A stretch of DNA of 64,000 nt from the NCBI RefSeq assembly GCF_002940665.1, contig NZ_MIGY01000002.1, positions 764,682 through 828,681 of the forward strand, in the 5' to 3' direction. The translations under genes and the position numbers were made by a program. The notes below the pieces were generated by a model, which was given only the letters and a program-made list of their open reading frames with translations, had not been told where the DNA came from and ran no database searches. Below, piece after piece: positions 30,297-39,696 of the stretch; positions within the stretch are counted from its first letter, which is position 1; each line of letters opens with the position of its first letter. The stretch is from Xanthomonas arboricola (GTDB lineage Bacteria > Pseudomonadota > Gammaproteobacteria > Xanthomonadales > Xanthomonadaceae).

Positions 30297-31296
30297 TACA
30301 CCACCGATGACCGGCGTACAGCGCGCCGCCGTGCTGCTGCTGTCGCTTGGGGAAAGCGACGCCGCCGAAGTGCTCAAGCACATGGACCCCAAGGAGGTGC
30401 AGAAGATCGGCATCGCCATGGCCACCATGACCGGTATCTCGCGCGACCAGGTCGAGAAGGTGATGGACGAGTTCAACGGCGAGCTGGCCGGCAAGACTTC
30501 GCTGGGCGTTGGCGCCGACGACTACATCCGCAACGTGCTGATCCAGGCGCTGGGCGCCGACAAGGCCGGCGGCCTGATCGACCGCATCCTGCTCGGCCGC
30601 AACACCACCGGCCTGGACACCCTGAAGTGGATGGACCCGCGCGCGGTCGCCGACCTGGTGCGCAACGAGCACCCGCAGATCATCGCCATCGTCATGGCGC
30701 ATCTGGACAGCGACCAGGCCGCAGAGGCCCTGAAGCTGCTGCCCGAGCGCACCCGCGCCGACGTGCTGCTGCGCATCGCCACCCTGGACGGCATCCCGCC
30801 GAACGCCCTGAGCGAGCTCAACGACATCATGGAGCGCCAGTTTTCCGGCAACCAGAACCTCAAGTCGTCCAACGTGGGCGGCATCAAGGTCGCCGCCAAC
30901 ATCCTCAACTTCCTCGACACCGGCGCCGACCAGGGCGTGCTGGGCGAGATCGGCAAGATCGACGCCGACCTGGCCGGCAAGATCCAGGACCTGATGTTCG
31001 TGTTCGACAACCTGGTGGACCTGGACGACCGCGGCCTGCAGACGCTGCTGCGCGAAGTCTCCGGCGAGCGCCTGGGCCTGGCCTTGCGCGGCGCCGACGT
31101 CAAGGTACGCGAGAAGATCACCCGCAACATGTCACAGCGCGCCGCCGAGATCCTGCTCGAGGACATGGAAGCGCGCGGCCCGGTGCGCCTGGCCGACGTG
31201 GAAGCGGCGCAGAAGGAAATCCTCACCATCGTCCGCCGCCTGGCTGACGAAGGCGCCATCAGCCTGGGCGGCGCCGGTGCGGAGGCGATGGTATGA
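30286..31296 (+). CDS. fliG: FliG, flagellar motor switch protein
   Basis: Rotor protein that couples stator torque to the MS ring. 336 residues from the GTG at 30286; the ATG at 30307 is an alternative 7 residues shorter. Motifs: [20 protein letters not shown] at the N-terminus, the middle [20 protein letters not shown], and C-terminal charged residues in [20 protein letters not shown] that face the stator. ATGA overlap with fliH. Confidence 0.97.
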   Translation: MKPDTPPMTGVQRAAVLLLSLGESDAAEVLKHMDPKEVQKIGIAMATMTGISRDQVEKVMDEFNGELAGKTSLGVGADDYIRNVLIQALGADKAGGLIDRILLGRNTTGLDTLKWMDPRAVADLVRNEHPQIIAIVMAHLDSDQAAEALKLLPERTRADVLLRIATLDGIPPNALSELNDIMERQFSGNQNLKSSNVGGIKVAANILNFLDTGADQGVLGEIGKIDADLAGKIQDLMFVFDNLVDLDDRGLQTLLREVSGERLGLALRGADVKVREKITRNMSQRAAEILLEDMEARGPVRLADVEAAQKEILTIVRRLADEGAISLGGAGAEAMV

Positions 31297-31913
31297 ACGA
31301 CATCGTCACCCGCTGGCTGGCCCCCGACCTGCACCTGGAGCCGGCCCCGCCGGCGCCGGAGTACGACGAGCCGGCCATGCTCGAACCGGTGCTGCGCCCG
31401 CCGACCCTGGAAGAGATCCAGGCGATCGAGGACGCCGCCCAGCAGGAAGGCTACGCGCGTGGCCATGCCGAAGGCTTTGCCCAGGGCCAGTCCGAAGTGC
31501 GCCGCCTGACCGCGCAGATCGACGGCATCCTGGACAACTTCACCCGCCCGCTGGCGCGGCTGGAAAACGAAGTGGTCGGCGCGCTCGGCGAACTGGCCGT
31601 GCGCATCGCCGGCTCGCTGGTCGGGCGTGCCTATCAGGCCGACCCGCAGCTGCTGGCCGAGCTGGTGCAGGAGGCCGTCGATGCGGTCGGCGGCGCCGGC
31701 CGCGAGGTGGAAGTGCGCCTGCACCCGGACGACATCACCGCGCTGCTGCCGCATCTGGCGCCCAGCAGCACCACCCGCGTGGCGCCGGACCTGAGCCTGA
31801 GCCGCGGCGACCTGCGCGTGCACGCCGAAAGCGTGCGCGTGGACGGAACCTTGGACGCGCGCCTGCGGGCTGCGCTGGAGACAGTCATGCGCAAATCCGG
31901 AGCAGGCCTGTGA
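31293..31913 (+). CDS. fliH: FliH, export ATPase regulator
   Basis: 206 residues. It tethers FliI to the export gate and restrains it. The N-terminal half is Pro/Ala-rich and acidic; about 45-75 has the GxxxG-like run [20 protein letters not shown]; the C-terminal part ([17 protein letters not shown]) is the FliI-binding domain. Overlaps both neighbours by 4 bp (ATGA, GTGA). Confidence 0.93.
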   Translation: MNDIVTRWLAPDLHLEPAPPAPEYDEPAMLEPVLRPPTLEEIQAIEDAAQQEGYARGHAEGFAQGQSEVRRLTAQIDGILDNFTRPLARLENEVVGALGELAVRIAGSLVGRAYQADPQLLAELVQEAVDAVGGAGREVEVRLHPDDITALLPHLAPSSTTRVAPDLSLSRGDLRVHAESVRVDGTLDARLRAALETVMRKSGAGL

Positions 31914-33286
31914 GCGCCCTGCTGGGTGCCACCCCTGCCGACTGGCTGGACGCGCGCAACCTGCGCCTGGCCACCCGGCTGAGCGGACTCGGGCTGGAGC
32001 CGAGCGCCGGGCGCACCCTGATCCGCGAAGGCATCCTGCGTCGCGCGGTCGGCCTGACCCTGGAGGCCACCGGCTGCGAAGCGCCGATGGGCGCCACCTG
32101 CAAGGTCGAAGTCGACGGCGGCTGGGTGGATGCCGAAGTGGTCGGCTTTGCCGGCGAACGCACCTACCTGATGCCCAGCGCCGAGCTGCATGGGCTGCTG
32201 CCGAACGCCCGCGTGGTGCCCTCGCGGCGCCGCGGCGGCGTCGAAGTGGGCGAAGGCCTGCTCGGCCGCGTCATCGACAGCGACGGCACCCCGCTCGACG
32301 GCAAGGGCCCGATCCGCGGCGAAGGCAGCGTCAGCATGGCCGGCGTGTCGATCAACCCGCTGGCGCGCGAACCGATCACCACCTCGCTGGACGTCGGCGT
32401 GCGCGCGATCAATGCGCTGCTGCCGATCGGCCGCGGCCAGCGCGTCGGCCTGTTCGCTGGCTCCGGCGTCGGCAAATCGACACTGCTCGGCATGATGACC
32501 CGCTTCACCTCGGCCGACGTCATCGTGGTCGGGCTGATCGGCGAACGTGGCCGCGAAGTGCGCGACTTCGTCGAAACCACCCTGGGCGAAGAAGGCCTGC
32601 GCCGCGCCGTGGTGGTGGCCGCCCCGGCCGACCGACCGCCGTTGGCGCGCCTGCATGGCGCCTATCGCGCCACCGCGATCGCCGAATGGTTCCGCGACCA
32701 GGGCCTGAACGTGCTGCTGCTGATGGATTCGCTGACCCGGTTTGCCCAGGCCCAGCGCGAGATCGGCCTGTCGGTCGGCGAGCCGCCGACCACCCGCGGC
32801 TACCCGCCGAGCGTGTTCGCCAAGTTGCCGGCGCTGGTCGAGCGTGCCGGCAATGGCGCCAAGGGGCGCGGCTCGATCACCGCCTTCTACACCGTGCTGA
32901 CCGAGGGCGACGACCCGCAGGACCCGATCGCCGACGCGGCGCGCGCCATTCTCGACGGCCACATCCTGCTCTCGCGCCGGGTTGCCGACAGCGGCCTGTA
33001 CCCGGCCATCGACGTCGAATCCTCGGTCAGCCGTGTGGTGCAGGACATCGCCGACGACACCTGGCGCCTGCGCATCCGCAAGCTCAAGCGCCTGCTGTCG
33101 GCCTACACCGCCAACCGCGACCTGATCGCCATCGGCGCTTACCAGCGCGGCAGCGACCCGGCCACCGACGAAGCATTGGCGCGCTGGCCGGAAATCGTCG
33201 ACTTCCTCGGCCAGGACGTCCACCGCGCCGCCGACCTGCCCGACAGCCTGTCCGCGTTGCAGCGGCTGGTCGAACCCGAGAACTAA
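31910..33286 (+). CDS. fliI: FliI, flagellum-specific export ATPase
   Basis: 458 residues from the GTG at 31910; the frame is open far upstream through fliH, but that part is a shadow. Walker A is in [15 protein letters not shown], and the type III ATPase signature region includes [13 protein letters not shown] and [17 protein letters not shown]. Homologous to F1-beta. Position between fliH and fliJ fits. Confidence 0.97.
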   Translation: MSALLGATPADWLDARNLRLATRLSGLGLEPSAGRTLIREGILRRAVGLTLEATGCEAPMGATCKVEVDGGWVDAEVVGFAGERTYLMPSAELHGLLPNARVVPSRRRGGVEVGEGLLGRVIDSDGTPLDGKGPIRGEGSVSMAGVSINPLAREPITTSLDVGVRAINALLPIGRGQRVGLFAGSGVGKSTLLGMMTRFTSADVIVVGLIGERGREVRDFVETTLGEEGLRRAVVVAAPADRPPLARLHGAYRATAIAEWFRDQGLNVLLLMDSLTRFAQAQREIGLSVGEPPTTRGYPPSVFAKLPALVERAGNGAKGRGSITAFYTVLTEGDDPQDPIADAARAILDGHILLSRRVADSGLYPAIDVESSVSRVVQDIADDTWRLRIRKLKRLLSAYTANRDLIAIGAYQRGSDPATDEALARWPEIVDFLGQDVHRAADLPDSLSALQRLVEPEN

Positions 33287-33289
33287 TCC

Positions 33290-33745
33290 ATGATGCAGTC
33301 CAAACGGATCGACCCCCTGCTGCGCCGCGCCCAGGAACAGGAAGACAAGGTCGCGCGCGACCTGGCCGAGCGTCAGCGCGCCCTGGACACCCACCAGTCG
33401 CGCCTGGAAGAGCTGCGCCGCTATGCCGAGGAATACGCCAACAGCCACATGGCCGGTACCAGCGCCGCCGCACTGACCAACCGCCGCGCCTTCCTGGACC
33501 GCCTGGACAGCGCCGTGCTGCAGCAGGCGCAGACCGTGGAGAACAACCGCAACAAGGTGGAAGCCGAGCGCACCCGGCTACTGCTGGCCAGCCGCGAGAA
33601 ACAGGTGCTGGAGCAACTGGCCGCCAGCTACCGCGCGCAGGAGAACAAGGTGATCGAACGCCGCGACCAGCGTGAGATGGACGACCTCGGCGCGCGTCGT
33701 TCGCGCCTGGCCCGCAGCGAAGACACCCACGGAGAATCCGCATGA
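33290..33745 (+). CDS. fliJ: FliJ, export chaperone escort / ATPase stalk
   Basis: 151 residues, almost all coiled coil with alternating charged runs (QEQEDKVARDLAERQRALDT, KVIERRDQREMDDLGARRS). The expected size is near 147. Starts with ATGATG at 33290 or 33293. ATGA overlap with fliK. Confidence 0.9.
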   Translation: MMQSKRIDPLLRRAQEQEDKVARDLAERQRALDTHQSRLEELRRYAEEYANSHMAGTSAAALTNRRAFLDRLDSAVLQQAQTVENNRNKVEAERTRLLLASREKQVLEQLAASYRAQENKVIERRDQREMDDLGARRSRLARSEDTHGESA

Positions 33746-34989
33746 ACCCCTTGTCCGCTTTTGCCGCCGGCCTCGGCGCACTCGCCGGCACCGGCAAGAA
33801 ATCCAGCTACAGCGACCCCTCGTCCGAGCCGGACGCCGGCCAGGACCAGTTCGCGCGCATGCTCAATCCGGCCAACCCGCCGAACCAGTCCCCGCCGCAG
33901 GCGCCCGAGCGCGTGCCGGCCAAGCAGGCCGCGCCCAAGCCCAACCAGCCCGACAAGCAGCGCAGCGACGACGACCACGGCGACGATGCGCCGAGCGACG
34001 CCACCGCACGCCCGCGTGCGCAGGACGGCGATGCCAAGGCCGCCACGTCCGGCGCCGCCAAGACCGGCAAGGGCAGCAAGACCGCGAGCAATGGCGAAGA
34101 CGCAGCGACCGATGCAGCGGCCGCAACCGACACCGGCTGGCCACCGCCGGGCCTGGGCGGCTTCGGCATGGGGCTGCTTGCGCAGGCAGTGCCCGGCGGC
34201 GATGTGCTGGCGGCCGCGGCTGCGGCGCTGGCAACCGGGGTGACCGCTGCCGCCGGCGCCACGACGACCGCAACCGCGCTGCCGACCGATGCGGCCGCAC
34301 CCACCGTCACCGCGACCGCCGGCACCGCCCTGCCCTCGTTGGGCGCGCTGGCACCGGCTGCCGCCGCCGGCGCCAAGCCCACTTCCGTCACCGCCTTGAG
34401 CGGCGATGCCCAGGCGGCCGCATTGATGGGCATGGCGACCAAGGCGCTGGACCCGGGCACCGACGACAGCGCCGGCCCGGCCGCGCCGGACGCCCCGGCG
34501 TTCGTGCTGCCGACCACCACGGCGGCCGCGCTCGGCCGCCTGCAGGACCCGGCACCGGTGTTCAGCGCCTCGCCCACCCCAACCCCGGAAATGGGCAGCG
34601 ACAGCTTCGACGACGCCATCGGCGCGCGCATGAGCTGGCTGGCCGACCAGAAGATCGGCCATGCCCATATCAAGGTGACCCCAAACGAGATGGGCCCGGT
34701 CGAGGTGCGGCTGCATCTGGACGGCGACAAGGTCAATGCCAGCTTCAGCTCCGCCAATGCCGACGTGCGCCAGGCGCTGGAGCAGAGCCTGCCGCGTCTG
34801 CGCGAAATGCTCGGGCAGAACGGCTTCCAGCTCGGCCAGGCCGATGTCGGCCAGCAACAGCAGAGCCAGTCCGGCAACCGCAACGGTGGCGGCAACGACG
34901 GCAATGGCCTCAGCCTGGACGACAGCCCGCCCGTCGGAATTCCGTCGGTGGTGTTACGCCAGCGTGGATTGCTGGACGCCTACGCCTGA
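33742..34989 (+). CDS. fliK: FliK, hook-length control protein
   Basis: 415 residues. Residues 1 to about 280 are low-complexity, rich in Ala, Pro, Thr and Asp, as expected for the molecular ruler. The C-terminal Flg_hook domain (about 290-380) has HIKVTPNEMGPVEVRLHLDG and ADVRQALEQSLPRLREML, which switch the export gate. Last gene of the fliE operon; a terminator follows. Confidence 0.93.
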   Translation: MNPLSAFAAGLGALAGTGKKSSYSDPSSEPDAGQDQFARMLNPANPPNQSPPQAPERVPAKQAAPKPNQPDKQRSDDDHGDDAPSDATARPRAQDGDAKAATSGAAKTGKGSKTASNGEDAATDAAAATDTGWPPPGLGGFGMGLLAQAVPGGDVLAAAAAALATGVTAAAGATTTATALPTDAAAPTVTATAGTALPSLGALAPAAAAGAKPTSVTALSGDAQAAALMGMATKALDPGTDDSAGPAAPDAPAFVLPTTTAAALGRLQDPAPVFSASPTPTPEMGSDSFDDAIGARMSWLADQKIGHAHIKVTPNEMGPVEVRLHLDGDKVNASFSSANADVRQALEQSLPRLREMLGQNGFQLGQADVGQQQQSQSGNRNGGGNDGNGLSLDDSPPVGIPSVVLRQRGLLDAYA

Positions 34990-35060
34990 GCGCGCGCGCC
35001 GGGCACGCCCCGGCGCGGCTGAAACCTTGGGTGCCGGCAAGCTCCGGCACCGCCCCACGA

Positions 35061-35090
35061 CCCTCGCAGCGCAAGGCCTGCGGGGGTTTT
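35061..35090 (+). terminator. Rho-independent terminator after fliK
   Basis: CCCTCGCAG / CTGCGGGGG (one G-T pair) with an 8-base loop, then TTTT. A second GC-rich hairpin (CGCGCCGGG / CCCGGCGCG) lies just upstream at 34995-35017. Confidence 0.8.
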
Positions 35091-35131
35091 GTCGTTGAAG
35101 CTGCACGCGCGCCAGGAAACCGTCGCCGGAT

Positions 35132-35147
35132 TGGCACGCCAATTGCA
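35132..35147 (+). promoter_or_regulatory. Sigma-54 promoter of fliL
   Basis: TGGCACGCCAATTGCA matches the full TGGCACG-N4-TTGCA consensus. It lies 34 bp before the fliL start. Confidence 0.9.
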
Positions 35148-35180
35148 TCCACTGGGTGAGCATTCCCCCTGGAGCAGACT

Positions 35181-35705
35181 GTGGCAGCCGCGGAAAAACC
35201 CAAGAAGACCGAAGACAAAGACGACAAGGGCGACAAGAAGAAGGGCGGCAAGAAACTTCTGCTGATCGCCGTCGGGGTCGTGGTGCTGGCCGCTGCCGGC
35301 GGCGGCGCCTGGTTCTTCTTCGGCCACAAGGGCGAGGAGAAAGACGGCAAGCACGCCGCGCCCAAGGTGGCCGAAGTGCCCAAGCCGGCGCAGTACTTTC
35401 CGATGGATCCGGCGATCGTGGTCAACCTGGCCGACCCCGGCGACGGCCCGCAGTACCTGCAGGTCGAAGTGCAGCTGGTCACCCGCGACCCGGAAGACCT
35501 CAAGCTGATCACCGAAAACGCCCCGGCCATCCGCGCGCATCTGCTGATGCTGCTGTCGCAGGTCAAGGCCACCGATGTGGCCGACCTGGTCGGCAAGCAG
35601 AAGCTGCAGAAGGCCGCCCTGGCCGAAGCGCAGAAGGTCATGACCGGCGAAACCGGCAAGAAGTGCGTCGAAGAACTGCTGTTCACCAGTTTCGTTACCC
35701 AGTAA
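35181..35705 (+). CDS. fliL: FliL, stator-associated flagellar protein
   Basis: 174 residues from a GTG at 35181, preceded by CTGGAG. Lys-rich N-terminus, one transmembrane helix about 30-52 (LLLIAVGVVVLAAAGGGAWF), then the periplasmic stomatin-like domain (YFPMDPAIVVNLADPGDG to CVEELLFTSFVTQ). First gene of fliLMNOP. Confidence 0.93.
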   Translation: MAAAEKPKKTEDKDDKGDKKKGGKKLLLIAVGVVVLAAAGGGAWFFFGHKGEEKDGKHAAPKVAEVPKPAQYFPMDPAIVVNLADPGDGPQYLQVEVQLVTRDPEDLKLITENAPAIRAHLLMLLSQVKATDVADLVGKQKLQKAALAEAQKVMTGETGKKCVEELLFTSFVTQ

Positions 35706-35715
35706 GGCCTGCCCC

Positions 35716-36729
35716 ATGAGCGTCAGCGATCTGCTTTCCCAGGACGAAATCGATGCCCTGCTGCATGGCGTGGATTCGGGTGCGGTCAACACCGAGCCGG
35801 AGCCGCTGCCCGGTGAGGCACGCCAGTACGATCTGTCCAGCCAGGACCGCATCATCCGTGGCCGCATGCCGACCCTGGAGATGGTCAACGAGCGCTTCGC
35901 GCGGCTGTGGCGCATCGGCCTGTTCAACCTGATCCGGCGCTCGGCCGACCTGTCGGTGCGCGGCATCGACCTGGTCAAGTTCAACGAATACATGCACTCG
36001 CTGTATGTGCCGACCAACCTCAACCTGATCCGCTTCAAGCCGCTGCGCGGCACCGGCCTGATCGTGTTCGAACCCACGCTGGTATTCACCGTGGTGGACA
36101 ACTTCTTCGGTGGCGACGGCCGCTACCACACCCGTATCGAAGGTCGCGAGTTCACCGCCACCGAGATGCGCGTGGTGCAGCTGATGCTCAAGCAGACCTT
36201 CGCCGATCTGAAGGAAGCCTGGGCGCCGGTGATGGAAGTGGACTTCGAGTACATCAATTCGGAGATCAACCCGCACTTCGCCAACATCGTCACCCCGCGC
36301 GAGTACGTGGTGGTGTGCCGTTTCCATGTCGAACTGGAAGGCGGCGGCGGCGAAATCCACATCACCCTGCCGTATTCGATGCTGGAGCCGATCCGCGAAC
36401 TGCTCGATGCCGGCATCCAGAGCGACCGCAACGACCGCGACGACTCCTGGAACGTGATGCTGCGCGAGCAGCTGGACACCGCCGAGGTGACCCTGTCCAG
36501 CGTGCTGGCCAGCAAGCGCATGAGCCTGCGTCAGCTCACCGGCCTGAAGATCGGCGACATCCTGCCGATCGACCTCCCCGCACAGGTGCCGCTGTGCGTG
36601 GAGGAGATCCCATTGTTCACCGGCGAATTCGGCGTCTCCAATGGCAACAACGCCGTCAAGATCACCGCCGTACGCCCGCCCGGCGTGCAAGCCCCACGCG
36701 CCGTTCCCTCCCAGGACTCCAGCAAATGA
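35716..36729 (+). CDS. fliM: FliM, motor switch protein
   Basis: 337 residues. The N-terminal CheY-P-binding motif DLLSQDEIDALLHG is intact (residues 4-17). Middle CheC-like domain (EVDFEYINSEINPHFANIVT) and C-terminal SpoA domain. It binds FliG, FliN and phospho-CheY in the C-ring. Overlaps fliN by 4 bp. Confidence 0.97.
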   Translation: MSVSDLLSQDEIDALLHGVDSGAVNTEPEPLPGEARQYDLSSQDRIIRGRMPTLEMVNERFARLWRIGLFNLIRRSADLSVRGIDLVKFNEYMHSLYVPTNLNLIRFKPLRGTGLIVFEPTLVFTVVDNFFGGDGRYHTRIEGREFTATEMRVVQLMLKQTFADLKEAWAPVMEVDFEYINSEINPHFANIVTPREYVVVCRFHVELEGGGGEIHITLPYSMLEPIRELLDAGIQSDRNDRDDSWNVMLREQLDTAEVTLSSVLASKRMSLRQLTGLKIGDILPIDLPAQVPLCVEEIPLFTGEFGVSNGNNAVKITAVRPPGVQAPRAVPSQDSSK

Positions 36730-37064
36730 TCAACTCCGACATCCTCGACGCCGCGCCTGCCACCTTCGACAGCCTGCAGGCCGAGCACGACCAGAATGCC
36801 ACCGACCTCAACCTGGACGTCATCCTGGACGTGCCGGTGACGCTGTCGCTGGAGGTGGGCCGCGCGCGCATTCCGATCCGCAACCTGCTGCAGCTCAACC
36901 AGGGCTCGGTGGTGGAACTGGAGCGCGGCGCAGGCGAACCGCTGGACGTCTACGTCAACGGCACCTTGATCGCGCATGGCGAGGTGGTGGTCATCAACGA
37001 CCGCTTCGGTATCCGCCTGACCGACGTGGTCAGCCCCAGCGAACGGATCCGGAGGCTGCGGTGA
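36726..37064 (+). CDS. fliN: FliN, motor switch protein
   Basis: 112 residues from the ATG at 36726. The SpoA domain carries the family core LDVILDVPVTLSLEVGRARI and GEVVVINDRFGIRLTDVVSP. The N-terminal extension is short. GTGA overlap with fliO. Confidence 0.96.
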   Translation: MINSDILDAAPATFDSLQAEHDQNATDLNLDVILDVPVTLSLEVGRARIPIRNLLQLNQGSVVELERGAGEPLDVYVNGTLIAHGEVVVINDRFGIRLTDVVSPSERIRRLR

Positions 37065-37468
37065 TCGGCCTGCTGGCCGCTGCCGCGCCGGTCGCGGCCA
37101 AGGCCACCCAGGTCGGCGCGCAGGCGCCGTCCTCGCCCAGCCTGTTTGGCGCGGTCTTTGCATTGCTGCTGGTGCTCGCGCTGATCGTCGGCCTGGGCTG
37201 GTTGCTCAAGCGCATGCCCGGCAGCGGCTTCCGCACTACCGAGGGCCTGCGGGTGGTGACCAGCCTGGCGGTGGGTGCCAAGGAACGGGTGGTGGTGGTG
37301 GAGGTCAACGGCCAGCAGTTGCTGCTGGGCGTCACCGCCGGCGGCATCACCACCTTGCACACGCTGTCCGAACCGCTGCCGTCCGCGCCCGCACCCACCC
37401 TTCCCAACTTCAAGCAACTTCCCAATTTCGCCCAGCTGCTGGCACAGAAGCTGCGCAAGGACCCGTGA
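37061..37468 (+). CDS. fliO: FliO, flagellar export gate assembly protein
   Basis: 135 residues from the GTG at 37061. One transmembrane helix about 30-50 (AVFALLLVLALIVGLGWLL), then a cytoplasmic beta-rich domain (VVTSLAVGAKERVVVVEVNG QQLLLGVT). It stabilises FliP during gate assembly. Confidence 0.92.
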   Translation: MIGLLAAAAPVAAKATQVGAQAPSSPSLFGAVFALLLVLALIVGLGWLLKRMPGSGFRTTEGLRVVTSLAVGAKERVVVVEVNGQQLLLGVTAGGITTLHTLSEPLPSAPAPTLPNFKQLPNFAQLLAQKLRKDP

Positions 37469-37469
37469 C

Positions 37470-38315
37470 ATGTTGAGTCGTTGGAATCGCTGGGGGCGCA
37501 GCCTCCGCCTGGTGCTGATCCTGCTGGTGATGAGCTGCCCGCTGCTGGCCGCTGCCACGCCTGCCGCACTGCCGGCCATGGCCCAGGCCGCCGCACCCGC
37601 CGCAGCACCGGCGGCCGCTCCGGCCGGTGCCAATCAGCTGCCGTCCTTGCCCAATGTCAGTGTCGGCCGCATCGGCGACCAGCCGGTGAGCCTGCCGCTG
37701 CAGACCTTGCTGCTGATGACGGCGATCACCCTGCTGCCGTCGATGCTGCTGGTGCTGACCGCCTTCACCCGCATCACCATCGTACTGGGCCTGCTGCGCC
37801 AGGCGCTGGGCACCGGCCAGACCCCGTCCAATCAGGTGCTGCTGGGGCTGTCGATGTTCCTGACTGCGCTGGTGATGATGCCGGTGTGGCAGAAGATGTG
37901 GGGCGCCGGGCTGTCGCCGTACCTCAACAACCAGATCGATTTCCAGACCGCCTGGACGCTGACCACCCAACCGCTGCGCGCCTTCATGCTGGCGCAGATC
38001 CGCGAGACCGACCTGATGACTTTCGCCGGCATGGCCGGCGACGGCAAGTACGCCGGCCCGGACGCGGTGCCGTTGCCGGTGCTGGTGGCCTCGTTCGTGA
38101 CCAGCGAGCTGAAGACCGCATTCGAGATCGGCTTTCTGATCTTCATCCCGTTCGTGATCATCGATCTGGTGGTCGCCAGCGTGCTGATGTCGATGGGCAT
38201 GATGATGCTGTCGCCGATGTTGATCTCGGCGCCCTTCAAGATCCTGCTGTTCATCCTGGTAGATGGCTGGGTGCTGGTGGTGGGCACATTGGCCGCGAGC
38301 TTCAACGCGTCCTAG
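37470..38315 (+). CDS. fliP: FliP, flagellar export gate protein
   Basis: 281 residues from the ATG at 37470, 1 bp after the fliO stop. Signal peptide (about 1-30), then four transmembrane helices; family blocks AFTRITIVLGLLRQALGTGQ, PSNQVLLGLSMFLT and MGMMMLSPMLISAPFKILLF. An Ala/Pro-rich stretch follows the signal peptide. fliQ does not follow directly: a hairpin and a new promoter intervene. Confidence 0.96.
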   Translation: MLSRWNRWGRSLRLVLILLVMSCPLLAAATPAALPAMAQAAAPAAAPAAAPAGANQLPSLPNVSVGRIGDQPVSLPLQTLLLMTAITLLPSMLLVLTAFTRITIVLGLLRQALGTGQTPSNQVLLGLSMFLTALVMMPVWQKMWGAGLSPYLNNQIDFQTAWTLTTQPLRAFMLAQIRETDLMTFAGMAGDGKYAGPDAVPLPVLVASFVTSELKTAFEIGFLIFIPFVIIDLVVASVLMSMGMMMLSPMLISAPFKILLFILVDGWVLVVGTLAASFNAS

Positions 38316-38410
38316 CCGCAAGGTTTGCGTGCGCGCCGCCTGCCGTCGTGTCCACACGCCCTTCCGCTTCGGTCCGGGTGCAGAGGCTTCGCCTCGTACC
38401 CTCACACCAA

Positions 38411-38432
38411 CCCCTCTCCCGCTGGAGAGGGG
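38411..38432 (+). terminator. Hairpin between fliP and fliQ
   Basis: CCCCTCTCC-CGCT-GGAGAGGGG, a perfect 9-bp stem without a T tract. It lies about 95 bp after the fliP stop. Confidence 0.5.
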
Positions 38433-38437
38433 CCAGT

Positions 38438-38462
38438 CCCGATTCCCGATTCCCGATTCCCC
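38438..38462 (+). repeat. Heptamer tandem repeat (CCCGATT)3
   Basis: CCCGATT three times, then CCCC. The same motif in reverse (GGGAATC/GGGGATT) occurs after cheA, and a degenerate version before flhB. Confidence 0.8.
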
Positions 38463-38474
38463 AATCCCATCCTT

Positions 38475-38490
38475 TGGCACCCCACTTGCA
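38475..38490 (+). promoter_or_regulatory. Sigma-54 promoter of fliQR
   Basis: TGGCACCCCACTTGCA matches TGGCAC-N5-TTGCA. It lies 11 bp before the fliQ ATG, so the transcript would have almost no leader. Confidence 0.75.
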
Positions 38491-38501
38491 TCATCGCACC
38501 C

Positions 38502-38771
38502 ATGAGCCCTGAAATCGCCCTGACCGAATTGCGTGGTGGCCTGGTCACCGTCCTGTGGATTGCCGGACCGATGTTGCTGGCGGTGTTGGTCGTCGGTGTC
38601 GTGATCGGTGTGGTGCAGGCCGCCACCCAGTTGAACGAACCGACCATCGCCTTCGTTGCCAAGGCGGTCGCGTTGACGGCGACCTTGTTTGCCACCGGCA
38701 GCATGCTGCTGGGGCATCTGGTCGAGTTCACCATTGCGCTGTTCCAGCGCATTCCGCATCTGATCGGTTAG
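38502..38771 (+). CDS. fliQ: FliQ, flagellar export gate protein
   Basis: 89 residues from the ATG at 38502; longer in-frame versions run through the promoter and repeats. Two transmembrane helices (LVTVLWIAGPMLLAVLVVGV, and FVAKAVALTATLFATGSMLL) separated by the conserved QAATQLNEPTIAF loop. Confidence 0.95.
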   Translation: MSPEIALTELRGGLVTVLWIAGPMLLAVLVVGVVIGVVQAATQLNEPTIAFVAKAVALTATLFATGSMLLGHLVEFTIALFQRIPHLIG

Positions 38772-38784
38772 CGGACCCGGCCGG

Positions 38785-39576
38785 ATGGATGCCGCTACCC
38801 AGATGGTGATCGACGGCCAGCGCGCGTTCGCGATGGTCGGGGCGATCATGTGGACCATGCTGCGCACCGGTGCGTTGCTGACCGCGATGCCGTTGATCGG
38901 CACCCGCGCGGTACCGGGACGGGTGCGGGTGATGCTGGCCGGAACCTTGTCGATGGTGCTGGCGCCGCTGCTGCCGCCGGTGCCGGACTGGGACGGTTTC
39001 ACCGCACAGGCCGTGCTCAGCGTCGCCCGCGAGCTGGCGGTAGGCGCCAGCATGGGCTTCATGCTCAAGCTGATCTTCGAAGCCGGCGCGATGGCCGGCG
39101 AGCTGGTGTCGCAGTCCACCGGCCTGTCGTTTGCGCAGATGTCCGACCCGCTGCGCGGGGTGACGTCCGGGGTGATCGCGCAGTGGTTCTATCTCGGGTT
39201 TGGCTTGCTGTTCTTCGCCGCCAACGGACACCTGGCGGTGATCGCGCTGCTGGTGGACAGCTACAAGGCCTTGCCGATCGGCACCGCGATTCCCGACGCC
39301 GCCGCCTTCGCCGAGGTGGCGCCCACCCTGTTCCTGCAGATCCTGCGCGGCGGGCTGACCCTGGCATTGCCGATGATGGTGGCGATGCTGGCGGTCAACC
39401 TGGCCTTCGGTGCGCTGGCCAAGGCGGCGCCGGCCTTGAACCCGATGCAGCTGGGCCTGCCGTTGACGGTGTTGCTGGGGCTGTTTCTGCTGTCCAGCTT
39501 CGCCAGCGAATTCGCACCGCCCGTGCAGCGCATGTTCGATACCGCCTTCGACGCCGCCCGAGAATTGACTGCCTAG
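38785..39576 (+). CDS. fliR: FliR, flagellar export gate protein
   Basis: 263 residues, six predicted transmembrane segments. Conserved blocks: LLTAMPLIGTRAVPGRVRVM, GFMLKLIFEAGAMAGELVSQ and FALPVQ-like EFAPPVQRMFDTAFDAAREL. It is 13 bp after fliQ and closes the operon. Confidence 0.95.
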   Translation: MDAATQMVIDGQRAFAMVGAIMWTMLRTGALLTAMPLIGTRAVPGRVRVMLAGTLSMVLAPLLPPVPDWDGFTAQAVLSVARELAVGASMGFMLKLIFEAGAMAGELVSQSTGLSFAQMSDPLRGVTSGVIAQWFYLGFGLLFFAANGHLAVIALLVDSYKALPIGTAIPDAAAFAEVAPTLFLQILRGGLTLALPMMVAMLAVNLAFGALAKAAPALNPMQLGLPLTVLLGLFLLSSFASEFAPPVQRMFDTAFDAARELTA

Positions 39577-39603
39577 CGGACCCATCCATCACCGTGAATT
39601 GCC

Positions 39604-39630
39604 TCAAGTTTTTCCCCCGCCGGCCGTCAA
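39604..39630 (+). promoter_or_regulatory. Candidate sigma-28 promoter of the first propeller-GGDEF gene
   Basis: TCAAGTTT (7 of 8 to consensus), 11 bases, GCCGTCAA (6 of 8). It lies 66 bp before the start codon in the only gap available. Confidence 0.5.
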
Positions 39631-39696
39631 TGCCACAGGACGATTGATACCGCAAATCGCCATCACTCATCCCCATGCCAACGCCCGCGGGAATCG

